From an uncultured Beijerinckiaceae bacterium (GTDB lineage: Bacteria; Pseudomonadota; Alphaproteobacteria; Rhizobiales; Beijerinckiaceae), in contig CALMGA010000080.1 of the NCBI GenBank assembly GCA_937863205.1, positions 1 to 9,473 of the forward strand: a DNA stretch of 9,473 bases. Reading direction: 5' to 3'. Shown here in pieces: positions 5,441 to 9,473 of the stretch (position 1 is the stretch's first letter; each line of letters starts with the position of its first letter). The notes under the pieces were generated by a model, which saw only the letters and a list, made by a program, of their open reading frames with translations, was not told where the DNA came from and did no database searches. A program made the position numbers and the translations under genes.

Positions 5441-7059
5441 TTGGACTTGCCTCCATCCTTGCCCTTGTCGCCAGCGCCGCTGTCGCCGCCGGTTTCCTCG
5501 TCGTCGAGCTCGTCCTCGTTGATGACCGTGGAGCCCGACAGCAGCGGCTCCGGCAGGCCGAGCAGCTCGCGGCGCTTCTTCTCCTCGGCGAGCTGGTGGT
5601 AGACGTCCTCCCAGTCCTCGCCATCCTCGGCGCAGATCCGCTCGTCGGTCATAACGCCCATGCGCTTCTTCTTCTCGCAGGCGCTGGCGTGCTTGAGGTC
5701 GTCGGCCTGCGGCTTCGCCGGGCCTCGCCACACCGCGCGGCAGGCGGCCTCGCGGTTGACGACGAAGGCTTCCAGGCCACCGGGGAACGGCACGGTGCCG
5801 ACCTCGATCGCCTCCTCCAGCCAGCAACCGTAGGCGGCCTGGTAGAAAGGCGCCGCAATGTGCTTGCGCCGGTACAGCATGATCGGCCAGCGCACCGTCG
5901 TGGAGATCCGCGCACCGGTATAGGTGACGCCGTTGTAGTTGCCCGTCATCTCCTCGACGGTGTGGCCGGCGCCGACTGCGATCTCGCGCAGCATCATGTT
6001 GGCCTGCGGCTCGAAGACCGAGGTCATCTCGGCGCCGGTCTTGAGGTCGAGCTTCTCGCCGGGGAACAGGTGGACGATCTTGACCGGCCCGTTCAGGTCG
6101 AAACTGGTGTTGTCGTACCAGTCGTCCCGCGCGGCCAGAAGGGCTTCGACGTTGCCACCGGCGCCCTGCTCCTCGGGATCCTGGAAGGCCTGCATCACCT
6201 CCATCGTCAGCTTTTCCGACGTGATGGTCGCGGAGATCAGCGCCCGTTGCAGCTCCGCCGAGAGATTGCTGTTGGTGATGAGGTCGAACTGGCGGACGCG
6301 CTGCAGCACCGGCGTGAACGGCGACAGGCCGCGCATCTGCCCGATGTCGCCGTCGAAGATGTGGGTGACGTAGGGCCGATTGAGACCGTCACGGGCCCGC
6401 AGCTCTACAACGTTGCCGCTTTCGAGGATCGGCGTCGGCAACCGGAAGCGGTAGGACAACGGCAGGCCGTTGCCATCGATGCGGATGCCCTGGAAGATGG
6501 CGATGCCGTCGCATTCCTGGGTCAGCCGGTGCGCGGGCACCAGCTGCATCTTCGTGCGGGTGCGCGACTGCGGACGGTCGATCCAACGTGTCAGCGCCGC
6601 GATCTCGCCAGCGCCGTAGTAGCTGCCGATCCCCGAGCGCGCCTGCTGGTGCAGGTTCCACTTGCCGGCGGCGTCGCATTCCAACGGGTTGTTGCCCCAA
6701 GCCTCGAACGCCGGCTTGACCACCGCCGCCCAGGTCTTGGCATAGTCCTGCGTCCAGCCAAGCGTCGCATAGTCGGGCTTCGGGGCGAGTTGCAGGCCCT
6801 CGCCGAGGATCGAGGCCTTGCCCTGCAGAACCATGCCGGCGAGCCAGCCGGAGTTGTGGATCATCTCGATCGTGCGCGCGGTGGCGAGCCAGTACGCCGA
6901 GCGGACGTCCTCGCGGGCGTCGCGCAGCCACGGCATCCACGACGAGAACAGGGACGCGCGTTCGCCGCGCATGTACTCCGAGGAGGCGCGCGGCCGGCTG
7001 GCCGGGAGCGCCGGCGCCGCCGCGGCGATCGCGCCGGCGAGCCAGTTCTTGAGGCCCAT
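5437..7059 (-). CDS. Phage portal protein, lambda gpB family
   Basis: A 540-residue protein of the lambda family of portals, close to lambda gpB (533 residues). The dodecameric portal sits at one capsid vertex, nucleates assembly, is the channel through which terminase pumps DNA, and later holds the connector. Recognised family segments are the N-terminal 'DAREDVRSAYWLATARTIEMI', 'NSGWLAGMVLQGKASILGEGL' and 'W..NPLECDAAGKWNLHQQAR'. These are followed by the mid-region 'QLVPAHRLTQECDGIAIFQGIRID', 'VTHIFDGDIGQMRGLSPFTPVL', and 'YNGVTYTGARISTTVRWPIMLYRR' in the stem/wing part. The C-terminus is acidic then Gly/Lys-rich (about residues 513-540), as often seen in this family. The N-terminal Ala/Pro-rich segment (residues 8-27) may be a protease target, as in lambda, where gpB is trimmed; this is inference. 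The start is supported by AAGGA at 7065-7069, and 18 bases separate it from the terminase stop. Confidence 0.95.
   Translation of the reverse strand: MGLKNWLAGAIAAAAPALPASRPRASSEYMRGERASLFSSWMPWLRDAREDVRSAYWLATARTIEMIHNSGWLAGMVLQGKASILGEGLQLAPKPDYATLGWTQDYAKTWAAVVKPAFEAWGNNPLECDAAGKWNLHQQARSGIGSYYGAGEIAALTRWIDRPQSRTRTKMQLVPAHRLTQECDGIAIFQGIRIDGNGLPLSYRFRLPTPILESGNVVELRARDGLNRPYVTHIFDGDIGQMRGLSPFTPVLQRVRQFDLITNSNLSAELQRALISATITSEKLTMEVMQAFQDPEEQGAGGNVEALLAARDDWYDNTSFDLNGPVKIVHLFPGEKLDLKTGAEMTSVFEPQANMMLREIAVGAGHTVEEMTGNYNGVTYTGARISTTVRWPIMLYRRKHIAAPFYQAAYGCWLEEAIEVGTVPFPGGLEAFVVNREAACRAVWRGPAKPQADDLKHASACEKKKRMGVMTDERICAEDGEDWEDVYHQLAEEKKRRELLGLPEPLLSGSTVINEDELDDEETGGDSGAGDKGKDGGKSK
5450..5454 (-). 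promoter_or_regulatory. Ribosome binding site of the gpW-like gene
   Basis: A full GGAGG lies nine bases before the GTG at 5438-5440, within the last codons of the portal gene. It decides the non-ATG start of the connector gene and is the strongest Shine-Dalgarno match in the window. Confidence 0.7.
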
Positions 7060-7064
7060 GCCAA

Positions 7065-7069
7065 TCCTT
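7065..7069 (-). promoter_or_regulatory. Ribosome binding site of the portal gene
   Basis: AAGGA, within GGAAGGA, lies five bases before the ATG at 7057-7059, in the 18-base gap after the terminase stop. It supports the annotated portal start. Confidence 0.6.
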
Positions 7070-7077
7070 CCGGCGAT

Positions 7078-9138
7078 CTATCGATTGAAGCGGCGCGCCC
7101 AGTCGCCGATGCTGCGCCGAGGCGGCACATCGCTCCGAGGCTCGGATCGCGGGATCACCGGCCCCGGATGGATCGGACGCGATGCCAGAGTCTCGGCAGC
7201 GGTCGAGCGCTGCTTTTCCCGACGCTCGGCCCGACGCTCGGCAGCCCGATCGGCGGCGGCGGCGCCGAGATATTCGGCATTTACCTTGAAGGCGGCCGCC
7301 TGCAGCATCGCCTCGCAGTCGAGGGCGTGGTTGTCCTTCTGCCGCTTGACCCAGGTCGGCTTGCCGGAGGCGCCGATCACGCGGGTTTCGGCGACGAGCT
7401 GGCGGCAGTAATCCTCGTCGACGTCGGCGTTAAGGTGCAGGCAGCCCGGTGCGTCGGCGGTCAGGCCGAGGCGCTCGTGCACCGTTGCCTTCCAGTGGCC
7501 GGCATCGAGCAGAAGGAGGCGCAGGCCGAACTTCTTCGACGAGCCGTCCTCCGGCTTCACCTCAATCGCGGACTCGACCAGCGGCTTGATGCGTGGTCCC
7601 GTGCCTTTGCTGGCGAACACGAAGCGGCGGTGCTTCCGGCAGAACTCGTAAACCCGGTTCAGCGGCAGCCAGGTCTTCTCGCCGGGCCGGAACCCGGAGT
7701 CGACGAAGGCGATCTTGATCAGCTGACCGTCGATCGGCGTCATCAGCAGCACCGAGAGCTGCTGCCACACCTCGACCTGCGCGGTCGGCCCCCACAGCGC
7801 GCCACGGCGCACCAGCCAGGACGTGCCGTTGGCGCCGAAGCCGCGGATCACGAAGATCAGGCAGTTCTTCTGCACGTCGACGGCGGCGAGCAGAAACACC
7901 ACGCCGTGCGGCACCGTACCTTCGGCATGACCGACCCGCTTGGCAGTGATCGCCGCGTGGTCGGGCGCATCGCCGGCGGCCTGGATCGCCACCTCGCCGA
8001 AGGCGGCGTTGACCGCCGTCTGGACCTTGGGCGCCTCGTTGGTCGCCACCGCTTCCAGGTAGCGTTCCGCGCGGGCTCCGAAGCTCTTGAAGGGTGAGCA
8101 CAGCCCCGACACCCACAGCGACAGAATGCCGACGTCCGCCGGTGAGCCCGACTTGCGGCCGTGGCGGTCGATTCGCTCGCCGGGCGCGATGAACTCGCCG
8201 CGGGCATTCATCTCCTTCTTATGCGCCTCGAAAATGCGCTTTTCACAGCGCGGGCATTCGAGCCAGCTGTCGCGCCCGGCCTGAGCCGGGGTGGCATCGG
8301 GCGGAAAGCGAAGGCGGTCGCGGCGCGGCACGAAGTATTCGCCGCAGTGCGGGCATGGCCAGCACCAGTGATGCCGGGTGCCGCGCTGCCAGACGCGCCA
8401 GATCGGCGAGGTGACATCCTCTTCGTCGGCGACACCCCAGAAGTGCAGCCCGCTGTCGGGGTCAAGTTCGGGCTCGACCAGACCTTGCGACGGCGTCGAG
8501 GTCAGGCCGGCGGAAAAGTCGGCGTAGGTCTCGCCGCGCGCCTCGATCAGTCCCCACACGTCGCCCTGGTCCCGCAGGTTCTTCAGCATGTCGTCGTATT
8601 CGTCGACGAGCACGAGGCCGGCCGGCGACGACTTGAGCGATGTGGGCGAGCGCGCGGTGCCGAGCCGCAGCGTGACGCCGGCGACGCGCTTCAAGGTCTT
8701 TTTCTGGCAGCGGCCGTCGAGGCCGCCTGTGACTTTTTCCCCCAGCTCCTCGGCCTGGGTGAACAAGTCCCGCAACCGCGGCTCGAACTGATCCTTGTTG
8801 AACTCGGCGCTGGGGCCGACGTAGAGGATCGGCACCGGCCGGTTGTCGAGGCGCTCGCCGAGGATGTCGAGAAAGGTCTCGGTCTTGCCGCTCTGCGCGG
8901 CCGTGACCAGCACCGTGATCATCTTGGTTCGGCTCGCCACCGCGCGGCCGAACGGGATCGCGTAGGGCGTCAGTTGCGGGTTACGCGGGCCGGGAACGCC
9001 GGTCTCAGGACCGTAAATGCGGCATCTGCCCCAGTCGTCAGGGTTCTCCGTCTTCCACGGCATCCAGCACGGGACGACCGCTTTGTAGAGCCGCAACCGT
9101 TGCGTCGAACTTTGCGCGGCAACGATCGAAGGCACCAT
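7078..9138 (-). CDS. Phage terminase large subunit, GpA family
   Basis: A 686-residue packaging motor and endonuclease that cuts concatemeric phage DNA and drives it into the procapsid with ATP. The N-terminal ATPase has Walker A TAAQSGKT (79-86), Walker B LVLVDE (175-180, Asp179 and Glu180) and the coupling motif TSTP (213-216). A cysteine pair CPHC (262-265) and a second CPRC (295-298) look like a zinc ribbon often present in this family. The RNase H-like nuclease follows with DVQ (421-423), 'FVDSGF' (Asp480) and 'DNHALDC' (602-608), giving the acidic metal-binding residues. The C-terminus (about 625-686) is rich in Ala, Arg and Glu and likely contacts the portal. It is a little longer than lambda gpA (641 residues). 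The ATG at 9136-9138 is backed by GGGAG at 9147-9151 with an 8-base spacer, although it overlaps the small-subunit gene by 101 bases. An ATG at 9063 would shorten the overlap but has no clear ribosome site. Confidence 0.95.
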   Translation of the reverse strand: MVPSIVAAQSSTQRLRLYKAVVPCWMPWKTENPDDWGRCRIYGPETGVPGPRNPQLTPYAIPFGRAVASRTKMITVLVTAAQSGKTETFLDILGERLDNRPVPILYVGPSAEFNKDQFEPRLRDLFTQAEELGEKVTGGLDGRCQKKTLKRVAGVTLRLGTARSPTSLKSSPAGLVLVDEYDDMLKNLRDQGDVWGLIEARGETYADFSAGLTSTPSQGLVEPELDPDSGLHFWGVADEEDVTSPIWRVWQRGTRHHWCWPCPHCGEYFVPRRDRLRFPPDATPAQAGRDSWLECPRCEKRIFEAHKKEMNARGEFIAPGERIDRHGRKSGSPADVGILSLWVSGLCSPFKSFGARAERYLEAVATNEAPKVQTAVNAAFGEVAIQAAGDAPDHAAITAKRVGHAEGTVPHGVVFLLAAVDVQKNCLIFVIRGFGANGTSWLVRRGALWGPTAQVEVWQQLSVLLMTPIDGQLIKIAFVDSGFRPGEKTWLPLNRVYEFCRKHRRFVFASKGTGPRIKPLVESAIEVKPEDGSSKKFGLRLLLLDAGHWKATVHERLGLTADAPGCLHLNADVDEDYCRQLVAETRVIGASGKPTWVKRQKDNHALDCEAMLQAAAFKVNAEYLGAAAADRAAERRAERREKQRSTAAETLASRPIHPGPVIPRSEPRSDVPPRRSIGDWARRFNR

Positions 9139-9473
9139 TGATCAGGCTCCCGATTTCGGCCCGCAGCTCAAGGTCGCGCGTGACGCCCGCCGGCACCGAG
9201 CCGATGTCGAGGCGCAGCGCGGTGAAGATCTCGGTGAAGGTGACCTCGACGGTGTCGAAATCGACGAGTTCGTGCATCTCCTTGGCGATCTCGATTTCGA
9301 GCTTCCGCTGCCGCAGCTCTTCGGTGCGCTTCGCCCCTTCCGTCTTGCTGGAGCGGCGGGCATCGTCCTTCAGCCAGCGGACGTAGCCCTGGCAGGCGGC
9401 GCGCAGGTCGAAGAGGACGTCGCTCCCGCGCTCCACGAAGCCCTGCTCCTCCAGCTTCTTCAGCCAGCGCGGC
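9038..9473 (-). CDS. Phage terminase small subunit, Nu1 family (5' end off window)
   Basis: The frame is open to the right edge: 144 complete codons and the stop are visible. The upstream-most residues read PRWLKKLEEQGFVERGSD, the second half of a winged helix-turn-helix ('W...L...GFV'), followed by 'FDLRAACQGYVRWLKDDARR'. The pair of 'R.W...L...G.v' and 'ydl..a..gYv..lr' is typical of lambda Nu1-like small subunits, which recognise the packaging site. Next come a long charged helix 'AKRTEELRQRKLEIEIAKEMHELV' and 'TFTEIFTALRLDIGSVPAGV', the region that joins the large subunit in this family. A GTG at 9434-9436 could serve as a start, but it would cut the winged helix in two, so the true start is almost certainly off the window. 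The C-terminal codons overlap the large subunit gene by 101 bases. Confidence 0.88.
   Translation of the reverse strand, partial: PRWLKKLEEQGFVERGSDVLFDLRAACQGYVRWLKDDARRSSKTEGAKRTEELRQRKLEIEIAKEMHELVDFDTVEVTFTEIFTALRLDIGSVPAGVTRDLELRAEIGSLINGAFDRCRAKFDATVAALQSGRPVLDAVEDGEP
9147..9151 (-). promoter_or_regulatory. Ribosome binding site of the large terminase gene
   Basis: GGGAG with an eight-base spacer to the ATG at 9136-9138, inside the small terminase gene. It favours this start over the internal ATG at 9061-9063. Confidence 0.55.

Noticed and set aside
5118..5624. Upstream extension of the protease reading frame
   Set aside because: The extension would overlap the connector and portal genes out of frame. 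Its sequence is Arg/Ser/Pro-rich junk, and the ATG at 5117 with ATGA overlap is a clean start.
5441..5827. Upstream extension of the gpW-like reading frame to an ATG inside the portal gene
   Set aside because: The extra 129 residues are Arg/Gly-rich shadow sequence of the portal, while GTG 5440 has a GGAGG site at correct spacing.
5596..8097. 833-residue open frame on the plus strand, antisense to portal and terminase
   Set aside because: It lies wholly opposite two certain genes. Its product is low-complexity Arg/Gly/Ala/Val/Asp sequence with no domain pattern, as expected of the antisense frame of GC-rich coding DNA.
1..9473. Search for CRISPR arrays, tRNA genes, insertion sequences, attachment sites, retroelements, toxin-antitoxin or defence genes
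   Set aside because: None was seen. Coding is continuous phage structural genes, with no spaced direct repeats and no gene-free stretch longer than 72 bases.
1..9473. Possibility that the cluster is a gene transfer agent rather than a phage
   Set aside because: The Nu1/GpA terminase pair, lambda-type portal, gpD/gpE capsid and gpV/gp25 baseplate do not match the well-known RcGTA-type gene set, so an ordinary prophage is the simpler reading.

Overview
The window is a stretch of a tailed-phage genome, most likely an integrated prophage. Its late structural genes all lie on the minus strand, so transcription runs from right to left. The DNA is GC-rich (by eye about two thirds G+C, with G/C-ending codons) and every gene has phage-type relatives. 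No host gene, attachment site, integrase, tRNA or insertion sequence is present. Base composition and protein flavour suggest a high-GC proteobacterial host, probably an alphaproteobacterium, but this is an inference because no host marker is in view.

In transcription order the genes are: small terminase subunit (Nu1-like, 5' end off the right edge); large terminase subunit (GpA family); lambda-type portal (gpB-like); gpW-like head-tail connector; S49 capsid protease (gpC-like) with a scaffold protein (Nu3-like) nested in frame in its 3' third; capsid decoration protein (gpD-like); major capsid protein (gpE-like); a small putative head-tail joining protein; a 261-residue protein resembling a tail terminator in its first half; baseplate spike protein gpV; and a gp25/gpW-type baseplate wedge protein that runs off the left edge. 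This last gene (1-342) is open to the window edge.

The genes form one tightly packed operon. Most junctions are 4-base stop/start overlaps (ATGA or GTGA) or gaps under 20 bases, which fits translational coupling. The only gaps over 20 bases are the 72 and 61 bases on either side of the decoration-protein gene. There is no gene-free stretch over 300 bases.

The first part packages DNA and builds a lambda-type procapsid: terminase cuts and pumps DNA through the portal, scaffold and protease direct shell assembly, and the decoration protein stabilises the expanded shell. The last two genes belong to a P2/Mu-type contractile-tail baseplate. The window therefore spans a junction between a lambda-like head module and a myovirus-like tail module. 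I found no sign of an undescribed defence, regulatory or RNA system. The points worth following up are the nested scaffold gene, the gpW position, the two head-tail interface proteins of unclear identity and the 101-base terminase overlap.
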